This document shows positions 51,216 to 60,819 of a stretch of DNA of 64,000 nucleotides, piece by piece. The DNA is taken from the NCBI GenBank assembly GCA_001599815.1, contig BCIA01000003.1:186001-250000 (forward strand), read 5' to 3'. The stretch is from Furcasterigmium furcatum. Lineage: Eukaryota > Ascomycota > Sordariomycetes > Glomerellales > Plectosphaerellaceae. The notes under the pieces were generated by a model. That model was not told the origin of the DNA and ran no database searches. It saw only the letters and a program-made list of their open reading frames with translations. A program made the translations under genes and the position numbers. Each line of letters begins with the position of its first letter. Within the stretch, counting starts at the first letter, position 1.

Positions 51216-51866
51216 ATGGTCGAGAGCCCCCCAGAGAATCAGTCCACGACCGGGGCGAAGGTCCATAAGCCATTTGAGGAATCTGCCCCTCAAGATCAAG
51301 ACGTCACAGGGTCTGATGCCGATCAGCCCACGGAACATTGCCCCCAGCTCTCCGCTGGCAGTCGACCCGAACCCTCGTCCGTAGAGTTGAGCTCCCGAGA
51401 CCTCGGGTCTACGGCCGAAACTCCGGACGCACCGCGTGAGACCAGTCACAAAGTCCACGACGAATCCCGAGTTGACAGTCTACCAGCCCCGGCAACAGAG
51501 GCCGAGTCCGCAATCTTGCAGAATCGTTCCTTCGGGCGGAAAAAGAGCCTCAAATACTTCCCACATCCCATCCCAGAGTCTGCGCGCAATCGCTTCCACG
51601 ACTGGAAGATACTTTTTGGTCCTCAACTATGGCAGCTCGCCGAGGCAGCGACCAGATCCGGCCACCAAACACCGAGAACGCATACGAAGTTGGGCTATTA
51701 TGGCGCCTCGGAGGAAGACGCGAAGCTCTACCTGATTATCTACTGTGAGAAGCCTGTGGCCAAGAAAATGCGCAAGTTTGTCACCCAGGACCACGTCAAA
51801 GAGCAAGCCATGGCTGAGTTTGAAATACACATCGAAGCAGTAGAGCCGAGGACCTCCGTGGTCTAA
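51216..51866 (+). CDS. Unknown 216-aa protein
   Basis: A single exon started at 51216 (MVESPPENQSTTG) in a good context (TACCATGG); the frame is open to 51090, but those residues look like leader. The first ~110 residues are hydrophilic, Ser/Pro/Glu-rich and probably disordered. The last ~100 look folded: NRSFGRKKSLKYFPHPIPES, WKILFGPQLWQLAEAATRSG, LGYYGASEEDAKLYLIIYCE, KKMRKFVTQDHVKEQ. This resembles the N-terminal region of larger uncharacterised fungal proteins, so the gene could be a truncated or short form. No signal peptide or membrane segment is present. Confidence 0.55.
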   Translation: MVESPPENQSTTGAKVHKPFEESAPQDQDVTGSDADQPTEHCPQLSAGSRPEPSSVELSSRDLGSTAETPDAPRETSHKVHDESRVDSLPAPATEAESAILQNRSFGRKKSLKYFPHPIPESARNRFHDWKILFGPQLWQLAEAATRSGHQTPRTHTKLGYYGASEEDAKLYLIIYCEKPVAKKMRKFVTQDHVKEQAMAEFEIHIEAVEPRTSVV

Positions 51867-51968
51867 TCAGACACTCTTCTGCCAAGGTCACGGCAAATAC
51901 CTGGCGCGGGATTCTGGCGATTTATAGAGGTTCCCTGTCAGGTTCTACAGCAGGCGATGCAAAGCCGA

Positions 51969-53764
51969 TCACGCAGGTCCATAATTCTCTTCTTCATTCT
52001 CCTCCAGAAGCTTCGTTCGTAACTCTACCAAGGCGTCGTAGCACTCCTGGCGCCGGAACTTGGCCAGGTCCGGCCACTCGTGCGCTCGGTAGATGTCGCG
52101 GGCGTCCTGGAATCATGCGCAATACCATTAGTTCAAGATCCATTAGACCATACATACCAAACACAATTCCCACGAAGAGAAACACATACCTCGATCTGGG
52201 GATCCGGCAGCTCATCCTCGTCGTCGTCTGCCTCCCCGTCCCCATTCTCCCTGGCCGTGCCCCAAACCTCAGGGTAGCACTCAGCGACCTCCGTATCAGG
52301 GCGAGGCAAGGGCACTAACTCGAGGTTATACAGGCCGTCGATGAGGGCGTCGAAGAAAGGCCCGGCAGGGCGCGGCGGCGTCCACAGCCAGGGTTGGTCG
52401 GAGGGAGCATCTTGGACTTGCTTGTTGTAGGGGTCGTAGACGATCACCGTGCCGGCGTTGGTATCGACGATCCACCACTCGTCGTCGCCTCCACCGGCGA
52501 TGGGGACCAGGCCATCGGGCATCTTCTCGGAGAAGGGGAAGATGCGGCGGGAGTACAGGCCTTCGGGCGTCGCCTTCGATGTGTCCAGGCCCTCGTTCAA
52601 CTCGGGGTTGTCCTCGAGGTAGCGCTGTGGCAAGCTGCGGCCGGCGACAGGCCAGCAGTTGTCTTCGTGCGTGTCGTCGACATCGAGGTACGGCAGGTGC
52701 CGCAGCAGGTCGACAACGCGGCTGTTGAAGCCCAGGAGCAGCGTTTTGTCCGCCGGCAGGAAGGCGTCGTCGCCCCAGCGGCCGCCGGGCGGGTACTGGA
52801 TGAGCGACGCAGGGAAGAAGGCCATCAGTGACAGCGTCTCGTAGTACCGCGTCAGGCCCGAGACGATCACGTCCCGGTCGTAGCCGGCGGGGTACGCGGC
52901 GGGATCCCTTCTTTGACGGGGCGGCGGTCGGGGCTCGCCACGGGTCGCCTCTGCCTCTGCCTTTCGCTTCCTCAGCTCGAGATTTTGCTGATCCAGCAGA
53001 AACTTCTCCAGATCTTTCCGGCACTTCTCACGGTCAAAGGCAGGTCCCGGGCCGCGGCCGTGCTGCCACCCCGCCAGCATGTAGATCTGGTATATCGAGG
53101 TGAACTCCCGGCGGTCGGGAGTGCAGAAATCGGCCTCGATACCCTCGACCAGGCCCGGAATGGGGTAGTAGTCCTTGCCCAGCATTGCGGCGACCTCCTG
53201 GAAGAAGTCGGCCGGGGCGTAGGTCGGCGCCCTTTTCCACTCCGACTCGAATTCCTCCGCCAACGCCTTGCCGCGCGGCGGCCCTGCATACTTGGTGATG
53301 CGGCCGGTCTTGCAGTCCACGAGCCACCATTGCGGGCCATACAGCGTATACTCGCCGGCAGGGTGTGTTAAGCTGACCACATCTGGCGGCAGGTGTGCCA
53401 GCTCGTAGAAGCCCTCTAGTTCTTCGCCCACTATGAGCGAGCAGCGGTCTCGCAAGTAGCGCATGGCCTTGGTCTTCGGGAAGATGCGCCAATGCCCGGT
53501 TTGTGGGCCCGTGTCTACGGCTCGCGGATACGGAAGGTGGCGGAGGAGGTCGACGACGGCGTCGGACCGGCCGAGGGTCCTTCGGAGTCCATCCACATCC
53601 AGGTCGGCGTCACTCCATCCCCCGGGCGGTGGGTGCTGAATGGCGTCGGGCAACAGGAAGGGAGCCTGGGTCAACTTAGTGTAGAACCTTGTCAGGCCCA
53701 AGGCCACCTCCTCGTGAAAAGACGGGCACGCCATGAGCCCCTGGTTCCTGATAAGGGGCCACAC
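51969..53764 (-). CDS. Unknown protein with internal duplication (LLRHLPY repeats)
   Basis: Two exons, 53764-52190 and 52106-51969, give 570 aa (560 if started at 53734, MACPSFHEEV); the 83-bp intron is phase 0 and exon 2 adds a helical acidic tail (LVELRTKLLEENEEENYGP). The protein has two copies of one domain. In copy 1 (residues ~20-160): GLTRFYTKLTQAPFLLPDAI, HPPPGGWSDADL, VVDLLRHLPYPR, HWRIFPKTKAMRYLRD, WWLVDCKTGRITKY. In copy 2 (~300-470): GLTRYYETLSLMAFFPASLI, YPPGGRWGDDAF, VVDLLRHLPYLD, CWPVAGRSLPQRYLED, WWIVDTNAGTVIVYDPY. A charged coiled-coil linker (CRKDLEKFLLDQQNLELRKR) joins them. The end is acidic. I do not recognise the family and no catalytic motif is visible. Confidence 0.72.
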
Positions 53765-55121
53765 CAGGTTGACACAACACTGTCGGTGGTCCTAAAATAT
53801 ACGTACGCAGCCTTAACTGAAAGGGGGAACATGTGGGGGCTTCACTGCTTAGTAAGCGGAAGGTCCCCACACCAGCCCGACGATGATGGCAAAGTCGCGA
53901 GTGAAGGGCAAGGAGGCATGTAAAAGGACGCTCGGAGGAAGCGTACTTATGACGAAGAATGGCTACGGGATGTCCAATAGAAGGGGATTCTTGATTTACC
54001 ACACAATAACTCGAACCAAGACTTTTGCATCTACTGAATTCCGACCCTGCCCGCAACTCATGTCGTAACGATGGGTGTCTTCCCGAAAATTTATGACCTT
54101 GTTGTCAGTGCTGTGAGTCTGTATAAACTCCTGCCGTATCACTGCCACGCTCCTTACAAAGATTATGCTGGGAAAGTCGCCCTCGAAAGGCTGAATGAGC
54201 GTGGTATTGCAGCACATCTGAATGAACTCTGGCCAACTACGTCAGATAGGCACCCGGGCAGGCTGCGTCTTATGCAAAGTCCTATTGTTGACCGCGGCCC
54301 GCTCGGAGCCCCTGACAATCAATCTTTCAGTAACGCCGACCGCGTGGGCAGTGGGCACCGCGGGACCGCAGCTTTGGCAGCAATTAGCCCGAGTCAGTTT
54401 TCGCCCCTCAACGACGCGGCAGTGTCCAGCATCGCCGACGAACGCATCGCTGAGGGCCCAAGACTTGTTTCAAGTAGAATAGCGGCGGTCATGGCCCTTG
54501 TTAAAGTCAATTCTCCGCACTTTGAACAGCCCAGGAATGCGGTTCTCCGAGGTCTCTTCGGACATGTCTCCGAAGCTATGCTCGCTGTTGCATGCGGCAC
54601 CGGGCTAATTTACAATGGTGGCCACGCCGGCAAATGCCGCGAGTAAGGGTCTCTCCCATCTCACAGTTACCGCAATTTAAGCTTGTTGTTGCAAGGGGCT
54701 GCATTTCGACAATCGATTCCACTGCCGAAGGCGCGGGGCCTGGATTGATCAGATCTTATTAATTCCCCATGATCCATGATCCCGGTGGGAACAGCCCTCG
54801 CGTCCTCCAGTCGGCCAACTTTCGGAGTTATGACGCCTCTTCGGAGTAACTCGTGGCTCGAACGAGTCAAGTAGACGACGACCCAGCGACTCGGGAAGAA
54901 GCCCACAAGGGGGACTTTTGGCGTGCTGTCAAAGTCTGCTAACATCCATCGCCACGTCTCCACCACCGGCCACTTACACCTGACTCGGTAACCCCGGGAG
55001 GGATCGACCATCAATGATATAAGTGCGGTCGCCTACCAGGACAGAACGCCATGCAGCTCCGAATCCCCGACTTCAGTAACACCCTTCACTTCTTCACTTG
55101 GTATTTCACTCCTTTACTACC
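53765..55121. other. Intergenic region, promoter of the GMC oxidoreductase
   Basis: 1.36 kb between divergent starts. A plus-strand frame of 191 codons (54071-54646) shows no domain, poor codon bias and no neighbour support, so I do not call it. A TATA-like sequence (TATAAG near 55018) lies about 105 bases upstream of 55122, followed by a C/T-rich leader (CTTCACTTCTTCACTTGG). Confidence 0.45.
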
Positions 55122-56795
55122 ATGCATTTCTCCTCGCTCTTCTTAGGCCTGGGCCTCCTCGGCCTCGGCGCCGCGCGCCCCCAGAATGAGGCATACGACT
55201 ACGTCGTTGTCGGCGGCGGGCCCGCCGGCATCATCACGGCCCAGCGCCTCGCGGAGACGAACAAGAAGGTCCTTCTGCTCGAGCGCGGCCAGGGTCCGAC
55301 TGTCGCCACCGGCGCCACCAACGCCCTCTCCTGGAACGACACCCTCACTGCCGTCGACGTCCCCGCCCTCGCGCCCGCCATCCCCTCCGGCTATATGTGC
55401 GAGGACACCCCTGGCTCCGCGTTCTGCGTGCTCGGCGGCGGCACGTCCATCAACTTCCTCGTCTTCGTGCACCCCCCTGCCCGCGACTTTGAGAACTGGC
55501 CCGAGGGCTGGAAGTGGGACGACATCGCCTCTGCCGCCGACAGGCTGTACGAGCGCAACCCCGGCACAGACGTTCCCTCGCTCGACGGCGAGAGGTACGA
55601 CTATGGCTTGTACGACACCCTCGCCCCCTTCTTCGACAAGCTCGGGTACGAGTCCACCGACATGATCGGAGAGCCCGACAAGAAGAACGGAACCTACAGC
55701 TACCCCTCGTGGAACATCCAGGACGCCCAGCGCGCCGGGCCCCTGAGGACCTATCTCCCCCTTGCCCAGGAGAACCCCGGCTTCACCCTCCGCCTCGGCA
55801 CCAAGGTGAACCGCCTCATCCGCAAGGGCACCCGCGTCACGGGCGTCGAGGTCGAGTCCGGCAACCAGACCGAGACCATTAAGCTGTCCCGCCAGGGCCG
55901 CGTCGTCCTCGCGGCCGGCACCTTCGCCACCCCGCGCATCCTCTTCCACTCGGGCATCGGCCCCGCCAAGCAGATCGAGGCCGCCCGCGCCTCCGGCGTC
56001 AAGGTCCCCAACCCCAAGGACTGGATCGAGCTGCCCGTCGGCCACAACCTCAAGGACCACCCCCAGTGGGGCATCAGCGTGCAGACCAACGCCACCTGGG
56101 GCGCTCTTGATCTCGCCGGCGTCACCAACGGGACCGACACGGCCAACATCGACCAGTACGAGGGTAGCGGCTCCGGCGTTCTGGCCCAGGGCCGCCACCG
56201 CCTCATCTTCTTCACCTCCACCGAGGGCTCCGATGGCGTGACGCGCTATTTCCAGGGCTCGTGTGCCGCCTCGGCCACCGGCACCCTGACCATGACCACC
56301 TACATGACGCACGGCACCACGTCGTCCGGCATCTTCGGTCTCCTGCAGAACGGCACTGGCGTCTTCGAGGGGACGGTGTACCTCAACGATGACGCGGACC
56401 GCGAGGCCGCCGAGTGGTTCGTGCAGAGCATCGCCGACGCCGTCTCGGCCCCCGGCTCCGGCTTCGCGCTCGCCAACAACTCCAACGTCACCTCCATCCT
56501 CGCCGCGCGCAGGGGCGGAAACCACTGGGTCGGCACTGCCAAGATGGGCACCGACGATGGTCGCCAGGGCGGCACATCGGTCGTGGATACCGACACCAAG
56601 GTGTACGGCATGGACAACTTGGTATGTCTTCTTCCCTCCCCTCCCAGGGTCTCTCGTGGTGTATCACCTTGCTAACTGTACCAGTTCGTCTCTGATGCCA
56701 GCATGCACCCCGACCTGGCGACGGGCAACAGCCAGGCCATTGTCATGGTTGCTGCCGAGGCGGCCGCTGCCAAGATTATTGCGTACAGGGGCTGA
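55122..56795 (+). CDS. Secreted GMC oxidoreductase (AA3 family, cellobiose-dehydrogenase-like flavodomain)
   Basis: Two exons, 55122-56621 and 56685-56795, give 536 aa; the intron is phase 0. MHFSSLFLGLGLLGLGAA is a signal peptide. The FAD fold reads YDYVVVGGGPAGIITAQRLA with KKVLLLERG, and GGGTSINFLVFVHPPARDF is the GMC signature 1 region. Near the end GNHWVGTAKMGTDDGR carries the catalytic His; after splicing, DNLFVSDASMHPDLATGNSQ supplies the second catalytic position as Asn, as in cellobiose dehydrogenases. No haem domain or CBM is present, so it is a stand-alone flavin dehydrogenase or oxidase. Such enzymes oxidise sugars or alcohols and feed electrons to quinones or LPMOs (family knowledge). 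The codon third positions are very GC-rich, which creates long false antisense frames. Confidence 0.9.
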
Positions 56796-57470
56796 GCGCC
56801 CTGTAGTTCCGGATTGTACATATTCAGAGCAGGGACACTGTTAAGTCCCGCTAGTATCATACCAACCTTTTCTTCCAGCCACTTCATGTGCCCCTAAGAT
56901 GATTGGTTCCCCCCTTGCTGCGTAAAGCCCACGACTGTCGGAGGGTCACTGTCCACTGCTTGAGAATTCGTCTCCGATATCCTCTCGGACACGGAGCCCT
57001 GATCATCGTGATACATGCAAAGCGGCGTTCCAGTAGCCATCGTGCAGAGAGTAATCTCGCTGTTTGCCATGATCTCCTGAAGCTCGGCATGATATGGCTC
57101 ATCAGGCACTGCTTGCCTTTGATGGGGCCAAAGATCCTTTCTGGCATTTGGGGGCCCAAAAACGGGGATATCCTTGTCGTGGCTCTCACTCAGCCGCGAG
57201 ATACTCCGTCTTACACCACGCCCACGTCCTGCATGTCAATGTCTGCGCCACACCGCCAAGGTGACATCGGATCTCAAACCCAATCGGAACATTCGCCTCA
57301 AGATTAAAATCACATGATGCATTGTTTCCCCCACCGATAACTGGAATTGCTCGCCGTGGCCTGACCAGAGCCTGAAGGCGACGCCCCGCACGACTGAACA
57401 CTGAGCGGCGGCCATTCCGATTCATCATCTGACGACCGAAGAATCCTCGGCGGCGAGCCTTTAGAGAGGT
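56796..57470. other. Intergenic region
   Basis: 675 bp between the GMC gene and the NLR-like gene. Small frames on both strands have no motif. It holds the 3' end of the first and the promoter of the second gene. Confidence 0.4.
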
Positions 57471-59882
57471 ATGGACCCTGTCTCTGCGGTCGGACTTGCC
57501 TCAGCCATCCTTACCTTCGTGGACTTCTCAATCAAACTCGTCCGCGACTCCGCTGAACTCTACCGCTCGGCAAGCGGTGCATCCGACGACAACATACGCC
57601 TCAAAGTCGTCGCCGACGAGTTCAACAAAGTCACAGATTCGATCAGCCAGACGCCAGCTGCGAGCAAAACCGGCCCCGTCACGGCACACGGGGCCGAGCT
57701 TCAACGCCTTGCGACCGCCTGCAAGGATGTCGCAGAACAACTGTCCGGGCTTCTCAAAACATTAGAGCGCAAAGATGGAAACAAAACGTGGCGCAGCGCC
57801 CAGGCCGCCTGGAAAGCCCTGCTCAAAAAGGACCAGGTAGCAGGACTAGAGCGATCACTGGATGAGTACCGACAAGAAATCCTCTTGCGCCTCAGTCTGA
57901 TCCTCCACGAGAACGGAGCGCGGGTCCAGGAACAGCTGCAGGAACTGGACCAGAGCAACAAGGAACTGTTTCGCGAGTCCTACGGCCAGCTGGAAGACGT
58001 CAAGAATGCCGTCGATGCCGTGGGCTCGAAGGTGACTGGACTGGCAACGGCCTCTGAACTCGGCAAGTACATGTCCGAGATCCAAGCTGATCTCAAGAGA
58101 ATTACCCGGCAGCTGCAGGACGCGCCCAACTTCGGGGCGGCGGAGCTGAGCATCCTGTCCGCTGGGCCTGGAGTCAAGATCTGTGCAAGCAGCCGACCGT
58201 ACCAGGAATTCTTCGACGTGTTCAGAGACTTTCCGCGGCTGAACCTGCATGAAGTCACGGCTTGGGACGTGAGGCGGTACGTCGCTGGCATGCTCCAGTC
58301 GGTTGAGAAAAGACCAGGCCAGGTTGGCCCAGACGTCATCAACGGCCTGGCACGGGACATTGAGCAACGCGCAGACGGTGTCTTCTTATGGGTCAGGCTG
58401 GTTACAAGGCTGGTTATTGAAGGAATCGAACACTGTCTCGACGAAAAGGCATTGAGGCAACGCATACACCACACTCCGACACAACTCAACCAACTGTTCA
58501 AGACCCTGTTCGACGGCATCGAGAGCGCTGATCGGCGCCTAGCGTATCGCACATTCTTGCTTGCGCTGGACCTACTGGAAAACGATTTCAGCCCAGTCCA
58601 GTCCTTTTACTGGATCGGTGACCTCGACGACGCTGCGTTCCCATTAAACCAGGAGACTGTCATACTGCCAGCCAGCGAGCACCACAGACGCAGTGAGGTC
58701 TCCTCTATTCGGCTGAAAGTGCTTTCCAGAGGCCTTCTTCACACCTACGCTCATTCGCACTACGGTCTGGGAGTGGACTTTCTCCATAGATCGGTCCAAG
58801 AATTTCTTCTCGAACCTAACATCTATCAAACTCTACAAAACGGAGCCGGTGACGATTTTGATGTCGTTCTGGCAAGTCAAAAGATCCGACTTGTGTTGCT
58901 GAAGCAACAACGACTGGACGCTTTCCATTTTGATCCGTGGGGCACATTCTGGAGACGTGCACCCGGGGAAGACTCTTTCGACGCAACGCCGGTGTCTTTC
59001 GAGTTCCTTAACGAATACAACAGGGTGCTCCGGTTTTTCCATCGCCACCTCGCAGAGGCCAGACTGGAGCCTATCCAGAGTTTTGAAACATCTTGGTTCC
59101 CGAAGACTCCAGTCAACGAAGGGGATGATGATATTGGAGGTACCACTTTTGCCTATGGCCGACGAGCAGGCATAGCGGGTGTAAGATCCTTCTTCCATTG
59201 GTTGGCTGGCCAAACCCGGGAGGTGGACTTTGTCATGCACTGCCTCACGACAAAGCGTGTGAGGGAAAATCCGCTCAATATCTGCCTGCTCAGTGTTGCG
59301 GCATTGGCCAATCGTCCCCTTCTCGACAGACTGCTCGCCGAGGGTACTACGAGCTTCGCCACTCAGGTGGCACTGGTCGAGGAGGACTTCTTGATGCCAG
59401 GCTGGCCAGCTTACTTGCTGGACATTTTTCAGCGAATCAAGTCCATCGACTCATTTCACGACCGCCACGGCGACGCCGGACGAGCTACTAAGATAGATGG
59501 TCTCTTTCATGGTCTCGAGAGGCTCCTCTCAAAAAGTCCCGAACTTGACATACTCTGGATTCTCAGGGGCAAAGAAGAGACATCAACGGCTGCGCCCCAG
59601 GTCAGTATTACTCTCGAGGATTTGATCACATGCAGGCAGCCGTGGAACATGGAATCCCTCTTGGAAAAGATCAAGCAACCGCCTGCGAGCTGGACTCGCG
59701 TGCTATCAAGCTTCTTCACCGCAACCCCGAGATCCAATCGAGCCCCAGCGATGACGAAGTCGCGAGAAGAAGTATCCACGATTATGAAGGACATGCGGGT
59801 AGCTGGGTTATCTGTGGGTGAGAGAAGCTGGGAGTTTCATGGAGATCGTCCGTTTTCTCGTAATTTGGATTACAGGATGTAG
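57471..59882 (+). CDS. NLR-like (STAND) protein lacking the P-loop half of NACHT
   Basis: A single exon of 803 aa. Residues 1-~210 are a helical N-terminal domain that starts MDPVSAVGLASAILTFVDFS, the usual opening of fungal NACHT-NTPase N-terminal domains, with coiled-coil-like repeats up to KYMSEIQADLKRITRQLQ. The sequence then goes straight to GPGVKICASSRPYQEFFDVF, which in intact proteins is the end of NACHT (sensor strand and SSRP motif), and continues with the winged-helix-like region: LHEVTAWDVRRYVAGML, RADGVFLWVRLVTRLVIEGI, LFDGIESADRRLAYRTFLLA, FLHRSVQEFLLEP. No GxxxxGK[ST] Walker A or acidic Walker B motif exists anywhere. The C-terminal ~300 residues contain no ankyrin, WD or TPR repeats that I can see. 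The frame is open throughout, so the loss is in frame. NLRs act in non-self recognition and cell death (family knowledge). Confidence 0.82.
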   Translation: MDPVSAVGLASAILTFVDFSIKLVRDSAELYRSASGASDDNIRLKVVADEFNKVTDSISQTPAASKTGPVTAHGAELQRLATACKDVAEQLSGLLKTLERKDGNKTWRSAQAAWKALLKKDQVAGLERSLDEYRQEILLRLSLILHENGARVQEQLQELDQSNKELFRESYGQLEDVKNAVDAVGSKVTGLATASELGKYMSEIQADLKRITRQLQDAPNFGAAELSILSAGPGVKICASSRPYQEFFDVFRDFPRLNLHEVTAWDVRRYVAGMLQSVEKRPGQVGPDVINGLARDIEQRADGVFLWVRLVTRLVIEGIEHCLDEKALRQRIHHTPTQLNQLFKTLFDGIESADRRLAYRTFLLALDLLENDFSPVQSFYWIGDLDDAAFPLNQETVILPASEHHRRSEVSSIRLKVLSRGLLHTYAHSHYGLGVDFLHRSVQEFLLEPNIYQTLQNGAGDDFDVVLASQKIRLVLLKQQRLDAFHFDPWGTFWRRAPGEDSFDATPVSFEFLNEYNRVLRFFHRHLAEARLEPIQSFETSWFPKTPVNEGDDDIGGTTFAYGRRAGIAGVRSFFHWLAGQTREVDFVMHCLTTKRVRENPLNICLLSVAALANRPLLDRLLAEGTTSFATQVALVEEDFLMPGWPAYLLDIFQRIKSIDSFHDRHGDAGRATKIDGLFHGLERLLSKSPELDILWILRGKEETSTAAPQVSITLEDLITCRQPWNMESLLEKIKQPPASWTRVLSSFFTATPRSNRAPAMTKSREEVSTIMKDMRVAGLSVGERSWEFHGDRPFSRNLDYRM

Positions 59883-59940
59883 GTTGGTGACAGGTCGAGG
59901 TTGAAAGCCTGGACCCAGATGAATACATAACTACCAAATG

Positions 59941-59978
59941 GTAATAAGGAGATATAACTATGCCAACTGATATAGAGT
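59941..59978. repeat. 38-bp dispersed motif, copy 2
   Basis: It shares 35 of 38 bases with 32485-32522 in the same orientation; the differences are one A/T change and AT versus GC in the centre. It lies 59 bases after the stop of the NLR-like gene in an A/T-rich stretch (59883-60134) that is unlike the surrounding GC-rich DNA. Confidence 0.75.
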
Positions 59979-60134
59979 TTCTCTTGTGGATAGAGGTTAA
60001 CTGGTTGCTTGTTTAAACAGAAGTCTCACGGTCTTTAGTGTATAATCAAGATAAATATTTCTTGAATAGCTCGTATACAGAGAGAGTTTTGCTGATATAA
60101 GAGACAACCCAAATATTAGCGTTACAGCGTAGGC

Positions 60135-60665
60135 TTAGTCCCAATTGTCCCATGCCTCCTGAGTGCACGGGAAGTTACAAGCCTTCCAGAAGCCACCCTC
60201 AATCCCCAAGAATCCACCCAACTCATTCTGCCTCTCTCCACAGTCCCATCCAGGCACATCGCTACCATCAAGCCTAAGCCAATCGGGTTCGGGGACCGAA
60301 TCCGTACCAATGTAGCTTGTGCTAGCATGGAGGTCGCCACTCTTGGGCACCTTGGGATCGTCGAACACCACGTGGAATCCGGGACTTGTTGGCTCCCATT
60401 CCTTGATTGCGAGGGTTTTGCAGTTCGAATCTGTCACCACCGCGACTTGATCTGCGTTTCCATTGCCGAGGTTGGTGTTATCCCATTCGAGAGTGGTTCC
60501 GCCGGCGATGATGAAAACGCAGTTGCCTTTGGGCGGCTGGTTCTTTTCACAAGCCTGCGTGAAGTCGACAGGGTGGTCCTGGCGCCTGGAGACGCCTGCC
60601 ACAGGCTTGGCGCTTGCGATAGCGGCGGAGGTGAGGAGCAAGGACGTAAGTTGCTGAATATACAT
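60135..60665 (-). CDS. Small secreted protein (176 aa) with propeptide
   Basis: A single exon. MYIQQLTSLLLTSAAIASA is a signal peptide, followed by a short propeptide ending SRRQD (dibasic processing site). The mature part of ~148 residues has six cysteines (ACEKNQ, GNCVFI, SNCKT, WDCGER, ACNFPC). It contains CVFIIAGGTTLEWDNTN and SYIGTDSVPEPDWLRLDG, with a Trp-rich end (AWDNWD). It looks like a compact secreted beta-rich fold such as fungal effectors or ecp2-like proteins have, but I cannot name the family. A TATATAA box lies 148 bases upstream. It is convergent with the NLR-like gene. Confidence 0.78.
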   Translation of the reverse strand: MYIQQLTSLLLTSAAIASAKPVAGVSRRQDHPVDFTQACEKNQPPKGNCVFIIAGGTTLEWDNTNLGNGNADQVAVVTDSNCKTLAIKEWEPTSPGFHVVFDDPKVPKSGDLHASTSYIGTDSVPEPDWLRLDGSDVPGWDCGERQNELGGFLGIEGGFWKACNFPCTQEAWDNWD

Positions 60666-60812
60666 GATGGTCTAAGCTTGCTGAGGGGCTTTGCTGGAGA
60701 GTATTTTTGTGATGGTAATGGTAGTGGTAATTATCTCGTGATGGTGTTGGTGATCGTGCGGTTACTAGTAGTATCCAAGCATGGACTCCAAGAGACGGCA
60801 GTGATCTTAAGG

Positions 60813-60819
60813 TTATATA
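60813..60819 (-). promoter_or_regulatory. TATA box of the 176-aa secreted protein gene
   Basis: TATATAA on the minus strand lies 148-154 bases upstream of the ATG at 60665. Confidence 0.5.

Noticed and set aside
54071..54646. 191-codon plus-strand frame
   Set aside because: No motif, no codon preference, no intron signals and no supporting promoter; likely chance.
55143..56525. 460-codon open frame on the minus strand inside the GMC gene
   Set aside because: The plus-strand frame has full GMC motifs, and its GC-rich third positions remove stop codons from the antisense. The antisense product is Gly/Val/Glu repeats without a fold.
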